A stretch of 64,000 nucleotides of DNA from Mesorhizobium ciceri biovar biserrulae WSM1271 (GTDB lineage: Bacteria; Pseudomonadota; Alphaproteobacteria; Rhizobiales; Rhizobiaceae), in the NCBI RefSeq assembly GCF_000185905.1, contig NC_014918.1:1-64000 (forward strand). The letters run 5' to 3'. The position numbers and the translations under genes are program-made. The notes below the pieces were generated by a model. That model was given only the letters and a program-made list of their open reading frames with translations. It was not told where the DNA came from and searched no databases. Positions 27,570-35,973 of this stretch are shown here, piece after piece. Position 1 is the first letter of the stretch. Every line of letters begins with the position of its first letter.

Positions 27570-28514
27570 ATGCTCCGTCTTGTCATCTTCATGGCCTTTG
27601 CCATGTTTCCGTTGTCCGCTTTAGCGCAAAGCTGCAGCTTCAGCGTCTCGAACATGAATTTCGGGTTGGTTGACACTCTCTCGGGCAGTCAGACCAACAC
27701 GACCGCGACCATCAACATGAATTGCAGCGGCATTGTCGGTCAGCGCATCCTGATCTGTGCGCATCTTGCGGCCGGCACAGGCGGCGCGTCGTCGGCGACG
27801 GCCCGCCAGATGTTTAGCGGAGCCAACGCACTCAACTATCAGCTCTATTCCGACTCGGCACGCAGCGTGGTTTGGGGTTCTTATGCCTGGGCCCACGCTT
27901 CCCGCCCTCCGGCACTGGCATTGACCCCAAATGTATTGGGCTCAGCCACTGGAACGGCGACTATCTATGGCGCCGTGGCCGGAGGGCAGGGAACCGTTCC
28001 ACCTGGAACCTACCTTTCGACATTCTCCGGTGCGCAGGTCGAATTTCGCTATCGCTATACCTCCGGCAGCAGTTGCAGTACCGCCTCCGGTACGGTGGCG
28101 GCTGATCCGACTTTCACCATCAATGCGACGGTCGCCGCCAACTGCCTTGTATCGACGCAGAACATCGATTTTGGATCAAAGGGGGTACTTGACGGCAATG
28201 TTGATGCCACCGGCCAGGTGTCAGTCACCTGCACACCAGCAGCGGCCTACACGGTCTCGCTGAATGGCGGCACGACAGGATCGCCGCCGACAACTCGCAA
28301 GATGTCGAAAGGCGTGGAAACAGTGACCTATGGCCTCTACAAGAATGCTGATCGAACTCAGCCTTGGGGCGACGCTTCCGTGCCCGGCAGCACAGTGCCG
28401 GGAACTGGAACTGGGGTCCCGCAAGTCTTCACGGTTTATGGTCGCGTCCCGCCGCAGGCCACTCCTTCCGCAGGCGTATACACCGACACGGTTGTCGTCA
28501 CTGTGACCTATTGA
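27570..28514 (+). CDS. Two-domain SCPU tip/adhesin protein (CsuE-like)
   Basis: 314 residues: signal peptide to ALAQS, a first SCPU domain (CSFSVSNMNFGLVDTL to ... VEFRYRYTSG) and a second (INATVAANCLVSTQNIDFGSKGV to the end AGVYTDTVVVTVTY). Two-domain SCPU proteins cap Csu-type pili and bind surfaces. ATG 27570 is preceded by GGGAGA; ATGs at 27546 and 27558 inside the usher end are less well placed. Its intact terminal strand shows what the first pilin has lost. Confidence 0.85.
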   Translation: MLRLVIFMAFAMFPLSALAQSCSFSVSNMNFGLVDTLSGSQTNTTATINMNCSGIVGQRILICAHLAAGTGGASSATARQMFSGANALNYQLYSDSARSVVWGSYAWAHASRPPALALTPNVLGSATGTATIYGAVAGGQGTVPPGTYLSTFSGAQVEFRYRYTSGSSCSTASGTVAADPTFTINATVAANCLVSTQNIDFGSKGVLDGNVDATGQVSVTCTPAAAYTVSLNGGTTGSPPTTRKMSKGVETVTYGLYKNADRTQPWGDASVPGSTVPGTGTGVPQVFTVYGRVPPQATPSAGVYTDTVVVTVTY

Positions 28515-28603
28515 GCGATGAAGGCCTTTCCGACAAGACCTTGGTCCGAATTGACATTTAGCTGACCCGCTCGAATGATCCGGCCAATGCAGGGGCAGGG
28601 ATC

Positions 28604-28849
28604 ATGCTGGTAACAAGCATCGCGAACGGCACCTTCGAGCCGGAGGAACTGTCTCTTCTCCAGGGGCTGTTCGATATGCTTTGTGAGCTGCGCGGCATTA
28701 ACCGCGAAAGCCCCGAAGCTACGACGGCTGCCGAAAGCCTGATTGCACGTTACAAAGCCGGCCTTCGCGGCGATGAACTTTTTTCTATCGGTCGCGCCGG
28801 AGTAGCTGCTGCTCCAACTCTCTTCAGGCAATCCATCGGGAACCATTAA
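28604..28849 (+). CDS. Small hypothetical protein
   Basis: 81 residues beginning MLVTSIANGTFEPEELSLLQ, with an amphipathic helix ALFDMLCELR-like pattern and a helical middle (TTAAESLIARYKAGLRGDEL). This resembles a family of short rhizobial proteins of unknown function. The last twenty residues are less ordered and may follow a late frameshift. AGGG and GGGGCAGGG stretches lie upstream. Confidence 0.6.
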   Translation: MLVTSIANGTFEPEELSLLQGLFDMLCELRGINRESPEATTAAESLIARYKAGLRGDELFSIGRAGVAAAPTLFRQSIGNH

Positions 28850-28864
28850 GGTCACAAAGGGGTT
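28839..28864 (+). promoter_or_regulatory. EcfG-type stress promoter (N18 spacing)
   Basis: GGAAC (28839-28843), 18 bases, GTT (28862-28864). It ends 28 bases before the ATG of the small gene at 28893, a good promoter distance. Confidence 0.45.
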
Positions 28865-28892
28865 GGGCTCGGTCAAACCGTGCGGGCCAACC

Positions 28893-29069
28893 ATGCAAGA
28901 GCTTTCTCCCGAGCAACAGCAGGCTACATCGCGTCTCATTCGGTCGTGGATTACTTCAGAGACGCTGCGCCATCAAATCCGCCAACTGCTGGGAGGTCCA
29001 GCAGATTGGGATGTGACCGAGCAGCATCGGTCCATGCTTGACGAGCTGGATCGGAAGCTGAACGAATGA
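28893..29069 (+). CDS. Small helical hypothetical protein
   Basis: 58 residues, MQELSPEQQQATSRLIRSWI..., highly charged and predicted helical, ending ELDRKLNE. It is supported by the EcfG-like promoter just upstream and by closeness to the next small gene (stop to next ATG is 3 bases). No domain recognised. Confidence 0.5.
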   Translation: MQELSPEQQQATSRLIRSWITSETLRHQIRQLLGGPADWDVTEQHRSMLDELDRKLNE

Positions 29070-29072
29070 CCC

Positions 29073-29263
29073 ATGGCACAGCAGCGGTACGACTTAAGGC
29101 AAGAGCCAGGTGGAAGCTGGACGGTGTTCGACGTGTTCACCGGCCTGGCGGCTGATGCGTGGGGCGCGCCGGCTGAAGGTCTGGACATGGGACATGCCGA
29201 CGATCTGGTTGGCCTGCGAACGGCATTGACCTGAAGCGTAGGGTCGCCCGAGGTGACTTCTAA
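29073..29263 (+). pseudogene. WTVFDVFTG small protein with a one-base deletion
   Basis: MAQQRYDLRQEPGGSWTVFD starts a typical 62-residue rhizobial small protein. After LVGL the frame reads RTALT and stops, whereas the next frame continues IDLKRRVARGDF to a TAA at 29261-29263. One inserted T in CTGCGAAC would restore LLNGIDLKRR. A diverged relative lies at 21420. Function unknown. Confidence 0.65.
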
Positions 29264-29289
29264 CCGTTGCTTCAATCTTCCCGCCGACC

Positions 29290-29480
29290 GCATCGACAGA
29301 TGGTGATTTGGCAGGCTCGCCTATCGTGCTCTCTACCCGCTGCAGGATCGTATCGAGGGGCTCCGCGACCAGGATCTCGGCGAGCGGTCGATAGACGAAT
29401 CCCAGGGACTCGGCGCGAGCAGACAGCTGAAGGCCCTTGCGATCCTCGGATTTAACTTCGCCGCGTGGGGAGTAACCCGT
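29290..29480 (-). pseudogene. Possible integrase fragment
   Basis: The frame AESLGFVYRPLAEILVAEPL followed by DTILQRVEST resembles the linker near the N-terminus of some rhizobial tyrosine integrases. No catalytic Arg-His-Arg-Tyr region follows, so at most a scrap remains. The flanking DNA to 30274 has no supported gene other than the repeat noted below. Confidence 0.25.
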
Positions 29481-29676
29481 CCTTTCAGCGTGCGCAGCCC
29501 AATGGTAACTCCTGGGCGTCTTGCTCCCAGCGCTACAGCTCGAACCGCAGTTGACGTTGATCCGGCGGCAACACATCGCCTAGCGACGAAGCGTGACGCC
29601 ATTCGGATGAGTTTCATGCCGCCCGTTCGCCAGTAGCTTCAATTGCCAAAGGGGGTGCGGTTCTATGTCAAAAGGG

Positions 29677-29797
29677 TAGGTCGGCACGACCAGTTTACCA
29701 AGCAAGGGTGACGGTGACCGTGCCGACCGGCACTGGTCATAAGGAGGGACCCAAACAACCAGATCTACAAACTACGCGCAAAACGGTAATCCCGCAA
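29677..29797 (+). repeat. Conserved hairpin-RBS element, copy A
   Basis: AGGTCGGCACG pairs with CGTGCCGACC about 30 bases on, after GGGTGACGGTGACC; then GGTCATAAGGAG and CCAAAC follow. A diverged copy with the same order of blocks lies at 39763-39870. The stem is kept in both copies, which suggests a structured RNA or shared leader. No clear gene follows this copy. Confidence 0.5.
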
Positions 29798-30274
29798 CTA
29801 AGCCCCATGGCCTAGGCTGCCCGTCAGGGCCATTGCGCGATAGCACCATAGGCACCAGAGTTGGGTATATATTAGCTTGTGCTTGCGGCGGCCCACCCCC
29901 GCCCGCCCGGCCGGCGCCTAACGTCCCAACAAACCCGCCACAGGCGCCGGCCACCCCTCCAATCGCTTACCGAGATGTGGATTGTGGGGGATGCGCACCA
30001 TGTGTCGGCGATGACCAGTCGATGCCCGTCCGCGTGAACGTCTGCGCCCGCCGTCCTCTCGAGTCAACCTGGGGAGAATTCGACCATGGAACACAGTTTG
30101 GCTGAAAATAGCGGGTGCAGTGAAGGCCTGTGTTCGGCTTGGGCTGCAATCGGCGGCTGCGGCTTGCAAATGTGAAAGGCTCTTTGCTCATCGGGGTTGG
30201 CAGCGGGAGGGCGATCGTCCGCACCCCCCGAATACGATAGCGCGAGTTGCCGGCGCAGCCCGTCCGTCATCTGG

Positions 30275-30655
30275 TCAACCGAGCCTCTCCTCCTCGTGAG
30301 CGCGTGGCAGATTGTTTGCTGCGGCGGCGTGATTGCCGCCGCAGAGAGTTTTAACGGTTAGTTCGTGTGCACTGCCAATCTTCGGCCCTGTCATCCAAGA
30401 CGGCGCCAAGGGAACGTCTTCGATCACACCCACCCTGCGTGCCCAGGTCGCAAACGCCTTGTGCGCGGCCTCGACCGACTTGCGACCATCATACGCCGAG
30501 TAGCATGTATCACAGGCCGCTCCGTAGAGAAGGCCGCGCCTTTCGACCGGCCATTCTTCCAGAAATTCTATGGCATCCATGACGCAACCGATCTTTTTGA
30601 GGACGAAACTGTCATCTCGCACGAAAATCGGCTGTTTGAACGTAGCGCTCTCCAT
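30275..30655 (-). CDS. DUF982-family protein
   Basis: 126 residues. The family pattern is clear: FVRDDSFVLKKIGCVMDAIE, FLEEWPVERRGLLYGAACDTC and SVEAAHKAFATWARRVGVI. DUF982 proteins are short, abundant in rhizobia and of unknown role. The 50-residue tail after the core is longer than usual. A remnant of a second copy lies at 36326-36531. Upstream DNA to 31083 shows no supported gene. Confidence 0.8.
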   Translation of the reverse strand: MESATFKQPIFVRDDSFVLKKIGCVMDAIEFLEEWPVERRGLLYGAACDTCYSAYDGRKSVEAAHKAFATWARRVGVIEDVPLAPSWMTGPKIGSAHELTVKTLCGGNHAAAANNLPRAHEEERLG

Positions 30656-31085
30656 CGTGACCTCCCTTCAAGCCCTAAAGCGGCGCTTGTGTCTCTTCGG
30701 GTGACGCAGGATGATTCCTCGGCAAAACATGCCGGTCTGCGTGACGCCTTCGGCACAGAGAGGATATTGGAAATGCCTCTTTTCAGTTCAAGAGAGAATT
30801 GGCCGGCCGAGCCCAGCAGCCTCTTGGCAATTGGCACCTCATCCCGCTGCCAGCGCGTCTGTCCGCGAGGCCCTCGGCCCACCAACCTGCACGTCGGCGA
30901 TTTGCCGTCGCGTAGCAAGGCTCTAACCGGCTATTTGGATTTGCGTCACGAGCTGCGTAGCTGGAAGAGCATCAGCGCAGCGAAGGCGGCGTTGTGTTTT
31001 CCTTTTTACTCATGTCCATTGCGGCCACTCCACACAGCGCGGGATATAGGTCGTCAAACCGGAGGGCATCGATTTTGGTCTCGCG

Positions 31086-31119
31086 AAAAAAAGAGCGGGC
31101 CCGGAAGGTTCGGACCCGC
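31086..31119 (-). terminator. Rho-independent terminator after the SPW gene
   Basis: On the minus strand GCGGGTCCG pairs with CGGGCCCGC-type arms, followed by TCTTTTTTT. It lies 12 bases past the SPW-protein stop. Confidence 0.85.
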
Positions 31120-31131
31120 CAGCGGCTATGA

Positions 31132-31500
31132 TCAGGCTGCAGAGAGCGGTCGGTCATTCGTGAGCCAAAGGCTGGCTGCTGCCAGGGCAGCAACCACAGC
31201 GCCAGCGATGGCGTGCGACCACATTGCTGCCGCCAGGCCGGCAAAGCCAAGCACCCAAGATGCGGCCACAATCCACAGGCCGACGACAAGGTTCGCCCAT
31301 TCCTCATATTTGTGGAACGCCACCAAGGCGCGCGCTGCGATCAGAACGGTGATTACGCCCGCGATGAAGGCGTGCCAGACGGCAACAGCATCGGCAGCAT
31401 AGCCAAGGAGCCAAGGCGAGAGCGCCAGCGCGATGCCGGCAAGGATGTTTACGACATCAAGCGCCCGCCTGCTGCTGTCGGAAGCGAGATTCTTCAACAT
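31132..31500 (-). CDS. SPW-repeat membrane protein
   Basis: About 122 residues, four transmembrane helices, two SPW-type repeats: DVVNILAGIALALSPWLLGY and WANLVVGLWIVAASWVLGFA. These are small inner-membrane proteins of unknown function, often stress-induced. The AGGAG motif sits only 2 bases before the first ATG (31506) but about 8 before the second, so I choose 31500 (MLKNLASDSS). It ends in a strong terminator. Confidence 0.8.
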   Translation of the reverse strand: MLKNLASDSSRRALDVVNILAGIALALSPWLLGYAADAVAVWHAFIAGVITVLIAARALVAFHKYEEWANLVVGLWIVAASWVLGFAGLAAAMWSHAIAGAVVAALAAASLWLTNDRPLSAA

Positions 31501-31530
31501 CGTCATTCTCCTTTCCTGCGTTTCAGTACG

Positions 31531-31854
31531 TCAATGTACCGCCCTTGAGTCGAGGGCGGGTGCGGCAGCGGGCCTGTTCGGCCCGATGCCGCAAAGCTTC
31601 TTTGGTCCGGATCTGAAACGGACGCCGTCCTTCGGCGAGATCGGCTCAGTCAGGAGGAAGGGTTCGATCTGCCGAGGTTCGAACGCATTGCCGGCGATCT
31701 CACTCAGTGCGAGATGCGGCCGGCTCTTCGGGCTGGCCGCCAGCCGGGGCGCTGCGCCGCGCGCCAGTGCGCGCGCCCGCCCTGCTGCCGCGACCGCAAG
31801 CGCGAAGGGGTTCGGGATGGTCCGTTGGGCGTCGAAGACGATCAGTGGGTCCAT
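31531..31854 (-). CDS. Omega-like RNA polymerase subunit (RpoZ paralogue)
   Basis: 107 residues. NPFALAVAAAGRARALARGA, then LALSEIAGNAFEPRQIEPFLL, lines up with the RpoZ core (NRFELVLLASHRARLISSGA and ALREIADETLSPEDL). The first part lacks the usual DCIDKV box, so it is a divergent second omega, not the housekeeping one. RpoZ helps RNA polymerase assembly and affects sigma choice. ATG 31852-31854 follows GGAGG. It lies 12 bases after the NDUFS4-like gene, same strand, so probably one operon. Confidence 0.65.
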   Translation of the reverse strand: MDPLIVFDAQRTIPNPFALAVAAAGRARALARGAAPRLAASPKSRPHLALSEIAGNAFEPRQIEPFLLTEPISPKDGVRFRSGPKKLCGIGPNRPAAAPALDSRAVH

Positions 31855-31866
31855 TCTTGCCTCCAA

Positions 31867-32634
31867 TCATGCGGCTATCCGGGATCGTACCGGGCTGAGC
31901 CGAGTCTGGAATCTCTGGGTACTGCCTTCCAAGGCCAGCAGAGCGAGCTCAACCTCGCCCAATCGCGTCGGACGTGCATTTTCCGGCATGCCTTCAGCGG
32001 TGGCCAAGTCGATCAGGTACTCGTTCCAGGCCCAGTTCTTGAGCACGGCACGTTTCTCGTCGGGTGCGAGTACCGGGTCATCCACCACCTCCATCGGACA
32101 GGCGTAGAATGTCTCGGGCTCGGAAAGCGCCGTCTGTATGTGCGCTGCCTGTGCACCAGCGCCATAGTTGTTGCTTGCCTGGAGCCATGCCAATTGTAGC
32201 CGTTGCCAAACCACGTCGGAAAAGGCGTGCCTCTCCTCCGATGCTTGCCTGTTGCTGACCTTGGCCTGAGAGCCAGAAGATGGAGCCTGCACCACGTAGC
32301 TGAGGCCTTGGCGCTCCGCATAACGGATCGCCGCCTCCAGCGTCGGAAAATCAAGTTGAACCTGGGTCAGGGTGTCCCGGCCGCCCGTATAGCCCATCAG
32401 CGGCTCGATGAACGGGGCTGTGCGAGGTTCGAAGATCAATCGCCAGTCCTTGCGGGGCTTTGCCGAGGTCGTGGCCGAGCGGCATGGCTGGTAGATCCGT
32501 GCCGTCACGCCGTCCGGAAACACTGACCGCCCCATTGACAAAGCCGGCTCGTCGACACGAGGCCGATTGTCATTGTCCGGCCGGCCGGAGGTCCTGGTTG
32601 GGCTTCTGATGTCGCTGCTTTGAACTGTCTCCAT
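31867..32634 (-). CDS. NDUFS4-like domain fused to a rhizobial small-protein domain
   Basis: 255 residues in two parts. Residues about 42-115 match the complex I accessory subunit NDUFS4/ETC_C1 family: ARIYQPCRSATTSAKPRKDW, PFIEPLMGYTGGRDTLTQVQ and FPTLEAAIRYAERQGL. Residues about 170-250 (DPVLAPDEKRAVLKNWAWNE, LGEVELALLALE) match the 117-residue gene at 33993 (ALDGQEKRAILSSWASDA, FDAIMDALQQLD). The first 40 residues are disordered. The normal alphaproteobacterial NDUFS4 is about 100 residues, so this is a fusion. An electron-transport link is inference. Confidence 0.75.
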   Translation of the reverse strand: METVQSSDIRSPTRTSGRPDNDNRPRVDEPALSMGRSVFPDGVTARIYQPCRSATTSAKPRKDWRLIFEPRTAPFIEPLMGYTGGRDTLTQVQLDFPTLEAAIRYAERQGLSYVVQAPSSGSQAKVSNRQASEERHAFSDVVWQRLQLAWLQASNNYGAGAQAAHIQTALSEPETFYACPMEVVDDPVLAPDEKRAVLKNWAWNEYLIDLATAEGMPENARPTRLGEVELALLALEGSTQRFQTRLSPVRSRIAA

Positions 32635-32705
32635 TGTCTGTCCCTCCCATCATGAAGGGTGGTATGAGCAGCGGCCGTGACGGCCGCTGCTCATACTGCC
32701 GTGCG

Positions 32706-33215
32706 TCAGTTCTTGCCGTTGATTGCGATCCGCTTGGCCTTCGCCTGCGCCCGCTCGGTCTTGGGCAAGGTCACGGTCAGCACCCCGTTCTTGAAGGCGG
32801 CGTTGACCTTGTCTTCCTCGACCTCGTAGCCGAGCGGAATGAGGCGCTCGAAGCGACCGTAGAAGCGCTCGGAGAACTGCCGGTCTTTGTCCTCGGTCTC
32901 GGAACGCTTCTCGCCTTTAAGCTTGAGCGCCCCGTTGTCCAGCAGGACTTCTATGTCGCTCTCGTCCAGGCCGGGTATTTCCGCCGTGACGCGGACTTCC
33001 TTGTCCGTGTCGGAAATTTCGACGCTGGGCCAAGTGGCGGCAAAAGAGGGACTGAAGGCCGGCAGTCTGGCGCCGAAGCTGCGGAAGGCGTCATCGAACA
33101 GCCGGTTTACCTCCCGGTGGAGGGAGACGAAGGGGTCTCGATCTCCATCAGGGAAGAGACTGGGCGCCGAGTTTCCGTTGCCCCGGCCCCATGGGATCAA
33201 ATCACGTACGCTCAT
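32706..33215 (-). CDS. Small heat-shock protein Hsp20
   Basis: 169 residues. An N-terminal MSVRDLIPWGRGNG arm is followed by the alpha-crystallin domain: WPSVEISDTDKEVRVTAEIP, GLDESDIEVLLDNGALKLKG and the late A-x-x-NGVLTVTLPK signature. Holds unfolding proteins as an oligomer. ATG 33213-33215 has AAGGAG; the upstream frame is not conserved. It lies 72 bases after the other hsp20 and is probably cotranscribed; a strong GAGCCGGGC hairpin sits between them. Confidence 0.92.
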   Translation of the reverse strand: MSVRDLIPWGRGNGNSAPSLFPDGDRDPFVSLHREVNRLFDDAFRSFGARLPAFSPSFAATWPSVEISDTDKEVRVTAEIPGLDESDIEVLLDNGALKLKGEKRSETEDKDRQFSERFYGRFERLIPLGYEVEEDKVNAAFKNGVLTVTLPKTERAQAKAKRIAINGKN

Positions 33216-33287
33216 TGTCTTTCTCCTTTCGTAGGTCTGTGAGCCGGGCCGGACGCCCGGCTCAAGCGATGCCTTCATCGTGGATTC

Positions 33288-33758
33288 TCAGGCCGCCAGC
33301 TTCTCGGTCTCGACCTTGGGGGCTTCGATCTTCGGCATGGGAGCCCCGCTGGAGATCTCGACCTTGCGCGGTTTCATCTCCTCGGGAACCTCGCGCTTGA
33401 GATCGATGCTCAGCAGCCCGTTCTCAAGGCTGGCGCCAGCAACTTTGACATGATCGGCCAGTTCGAACCGACGCTCGAAAGCGCGCCCGTTGATGCCGCG
33501 GTAGAGATACTGGCCGTTCTCATCGCCGGATTGCGACCCGCTCACGACCAGCATGTTGGGCTGGTGAGTGATGGTCAGCTGGTCCTGCGAGAAACCGGCG
33601 ACCGCCATCGTGATGCGATAGTCATCATCATCAACCTTGGCGATATCGTAGGGCGGCCAGTTGTCGAACGAGGCCACACGGCTCGCATTTTCAAGCATGT
33701 CGACCATGCGGTCGAAGCCGATGCTGGACCGGTACAGGGGGGTAAAATCGAGGTTCAT
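33288..33758 (-). CDS. Small heat-shock protein, IbpA-like Hsp20
   Basis: 156 residues opening MNLDFTPLYRSSIGFDRM, the class A rhizobial/IbpA start, then YDIAKVDDDDYRITMAVAGF, GRAFERRFELADHVKVAGA and the LENGLLSIDL signature of the alpha-crystallin domain. ATG 33756-33758 lies after AGGAGG. Upstream it has an RpoH-like promoter and a ROSE-like leader, so synthesis should rise with heat at both levels. Confidence 0.93.
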   Translation of the reverse strand: MNLDFTPLYRSSIGFDRMVDMLENASRVASFDNWPPYDIAKVDDDDYRITMAVAGFSQDQLTITHQPNMLVVSGSQSGDENGQYLYRGINGRAFERRFELADHVKVAGASLENGLLSIDLKREVPEEMKPRKVEISSGAPMPKIEAPKVETEKLAA

Positions 33759-33850
33759 AACCACATCCTCCTTTGAGCAACATGGATCATAGGAGGCGCC
33801 AAGAGCCTTGCCGCCTCCTGGTCTTGCCGGCCCCATCAGGCGACCGGCGA
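33759..33850 (-). ncRNA. ROSE-like RNA thermometer in the hsp20 leader
   Basis: The leader of about 92 bases ends GTTGCTCAAAGGAGGATG-, with the UUGCU-type box facing the AGGAGG ribosome site, as in the last hairpin of ROSE elements of rhizobial small heat-shock genes. Another GC-rich stem (GGAGGCGGCAAGG with CCTCC) lies upstream. Heat would melt the weak hairpin and free the site. Confidence 0.6.
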
Positions 33851-33856
33851 CCATCA

Positions 33857-33884
33857 ATTTAGAATCGCGACTTGCACCTTCAAG
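33857..33884 (-). promoter_or_regulatory. RpoH (sigma-32) promoter
   Basis: Minus strand: CTCTTGAA (-35, core 33879-33884), 16 bases, CTAAAT (33857-33862). This fits the rhizobial RpoH form CNCTTGAA-N16/17-CCNNAT with one -10 mismatch, and places the transcript start about 92 bases before the hsp20 ATG. Confidence 0.6.
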
Positions 33885-33992
33885 AGGTATTAGGAAAATT
33901 TTCAGCGGCAATCCGGGCGAAACGCACCCATGCCACCCCCCGCCGGCGGGGTCACTCGCCGACGGGATGGTTCACGAACAATCAGGTCGCGC

Positions 33993-34346
33993 TTAAATCC
34001 GATCGATGAATGGCACGAACCCGGCCACCACCGCGCTGTCACTGCCATCAGGACCGGCAAGCTCGTCCGATTGATCCAATTGTTGCAAGGCATCCATGAT
34101 CGCATCGAAGCTGACTGGTTCACCCGCCCCCGGCAGCATGCGAAGCGCTGGCACGGATTCTACCGCGCAGGCATCCGACGCCCATGACGAAAGGATGGCG
34201 CGCTTCTCCTGACCGTCCAGGGCAACGTCGGCCAAAACGTCGTGGGGATGTTTGAAATGCCGTGCCGGATGCAGCAAGCGGTCCAGAAAAACATCGGGGG
34301 CCACGGGTTCAATCGAGGCAAGATGGGTCGAAATGGCTGCTTCCAT
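33993..34346 (-). CDS. Small hypothetical protein related to the NDUFS4-fusion tail
   Basis: 117 residues with the core VFLDRLLHPARHFKHPHDVL, ALDGQEKRAILSSWASDACA and VSFDAIMDALQQLD. The same EKRAxLxxWA pattern forms the C-terminal half of the protein at 31867-32634. The family is common in rhizobia and has no known role. It stands divergent from degP and upstream of the hsp20 operon; a heat or stress link is guesswork from position. Confidence 0.72.
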   Translation of the reverse strand: MEAAISTHLASIEPVAPDVFLDRLLHPARHFKHPHDVLADVALDGQEKRAILSSWASDACAVESVPALRMLPGAGEPVSFDAIMDALQQLDQSDELAGPDGSDSAVVAGFVPFIDRI

Positions 34347-34581
34347 TGATGGTCCTCCGCTTCAGACAATCTCCTGCGTGTTTGAGTTTGGCGGCTCTCG
34401 CGATTCCCGCCAGACGAAATTTTGGGACGTCTCAAGCAAGTTTCAATGGCTTGGCACGGGTCACATTTCCCGTGGTCAACGCCTTAGAACCATTTTATCC
34501 AGCCGGTGAAACAATCGGCGAGAATCTCAGTTCTGACGTCGGGCGAAAATCAAGGACCCGAATCCGGCAGGAGAACCAGTC

Positions 34582-35973
34582 ATGTCTTACCTCTCTAGGA
34601 ACTTGTGCATTGGCTTGATCACAGGAGCCCTGATGCTCTCGACTGGCGGCCTTGCTCCGGCCACCGCACAGGAAATTCCGAACGACTTCAGCGCAATCGT
34701 GCGTCAGAAGCTGCCCGCGGTTGTCGCCATCACGACCAGGCAGATCATCCAGGATCAAACGACGCTCAACGACTTTCTCAATCCCTTCGACGGAGGAGGG
34801 CGTATCCAGCCCCAGGTGCGGGAAGCACTCGGCTCCGGCTTTGTGATCAGTCCCGAAGGCTACATCGTCACCAATAACCATGTCGTCGCCGACGCAACTG
34901 AGATTCACGTCGTGTTCTCCGACAAGGAGACGGCGCCCGCCCGGGTGGTGGGCCGCGATCCGGCAACCGACATCGCGGTATTGAAAGTCGATCCTCGGCC
35001 CAACATGACGGCGACGGCCTGGGGGGATTCGGACGCGATGCAACCAGGGGCCTGGACCATCGCCATCGGCAGTCCCTTCGGCCTCGGGGGCACGGTCACT
35101 GTCGGCGTCCTTTCTGCACGCTCTCGCGATATCCAGGCCGGTCCTTACGACGATTTCCTGCAGACTGACGCCTCGATCAACAGAGGTAACTCGGGAGGTC
35201 CTTTGTTCAACGCGCGCGGCGAAGTCATCGGAGTCAACACGGCAATCGTGTCGCCGTCAGGCGGTAGCATAGGCATTGGGTTCGCGGTGCCCTCGCGCAC
35301 AGCTCGGACTATCGTCGACCAACTGATCAGCACTGGCCGCATCGAGCGCGGCTTCATCGGCGTGCGTCTTCAGGAGATCACGCCCTCCATCGCCGAGGCG
35401 CTCGGAATGCCGGGCGCCAAGGGCGCGCTGGTTGCCTCGGTCGAGGCTGGCAGCCCGGCGCAGAAAGCGGGAATCCAGGCCGGCGACGTGATAACCCGGT
35501 TCAACGACAAGGACATCCAAGGCGTCCATGACCTGACGCTGGCGGCAGCAAGCCAGAAGCCGGGATCGAAAGTGACCGTAACAACGAACCGGGGCGGCAC
35601 AAACCAGGAATTGTCGCTGACTGTCGATCGACGCAGGGACCAGGAGGAACAGACCGGTGCCATTCCAAGCCTGGGGACTGAGGACCAGCGCCTTGGTATG
35701 TCGCTGAGCGCCATTCCGGACGAAGCGCGCCAGCAACTCGGCCTGCAGGCCGACACCACGGGCGTGTTCGTCCAGGATGTCGCTCCCAACAGTCTTGCGG
35801 CCGAAAGCGGCATCCGGCCCGGCGACGTCATCGTGTCGGCCAACAACCGAAACATGACCCAGCCGTCTGACGTCCGCGAGGAATGGGCGAAATCCCGTCA
35901 GCAGAAAAAGCCAGTGCTGTTCCGTATCGACCGGCAGGGACAATCGCTTTTCGTTGCTGTGGCAAACTCCTGA
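34582..35973 (+). CDS. degP: Periplasmic serine protease DegP/HtrA
   Basis: 463 residues: signal peptide to ATAQE, a trypsin-like domain with the triad His (TNNHVV, about residue 99), Asp (TDIAVLKV, about 131) and Ser (RGNSGGPL, about 206), then two PDZ domains beginning near FIGVRLQEITP and LGMSLSAIP. It degrades or refolds damaged envelope proteins. All catalytic residues are intact. A weak AGGAG precedes the ATG. Location beside the hsp20 operon fits protein-quality control. Confidence 0.93.
   Translation: MSYLSRNLCIGLITGALMLSTGGLAPATAQEIPNDFSAIVRQKLPAVVAITTRQIIQDQTTLNDFLNPFDGGGRIQPQVREALGSGFVISPEGYIVTNNHVVADATEIHVVFSDKETAPARVVGRDPATDIAVLKVDPRPNMTATAWGDSDAMQPGAWTIAIGSPFGLGGTVTVGVLSARSRDIQAGPYDDFLQTDASINRGNSGGPLFNARGEVIGVNTAIVSPSGGSIGIGFAVPSRTARTIVDQLISTGRIERGFIGVRLQEITPSIAEALGMPGAKGALVASVEAGSPAQKAGIQAGDVITRFNDKDIQGVHDLTLAAASQKPGSKVTVTTNRGGTNQELSLTVDRRRDQEEQTGAIPSLGTEDQRLGMSLSAIPDEARQQLGLQADTTGVFVQDVAPNSLAAESGIRPGDVIVSANNRNMTQPSDVREEWAKSRQQKKPVLFRIDRQGQSLFVAVANS

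Noticed and set aside
29290..29480. Active integrase or integrated element
   Set aside because: Only a linker-like fragment is visible; no catalytic residues, att repeats or tRNA.
30365..31402. 345-residue plus-strand open frame
   Set aside because: Antisense of the DUF982 and SPW genes and a terminator; no domain.
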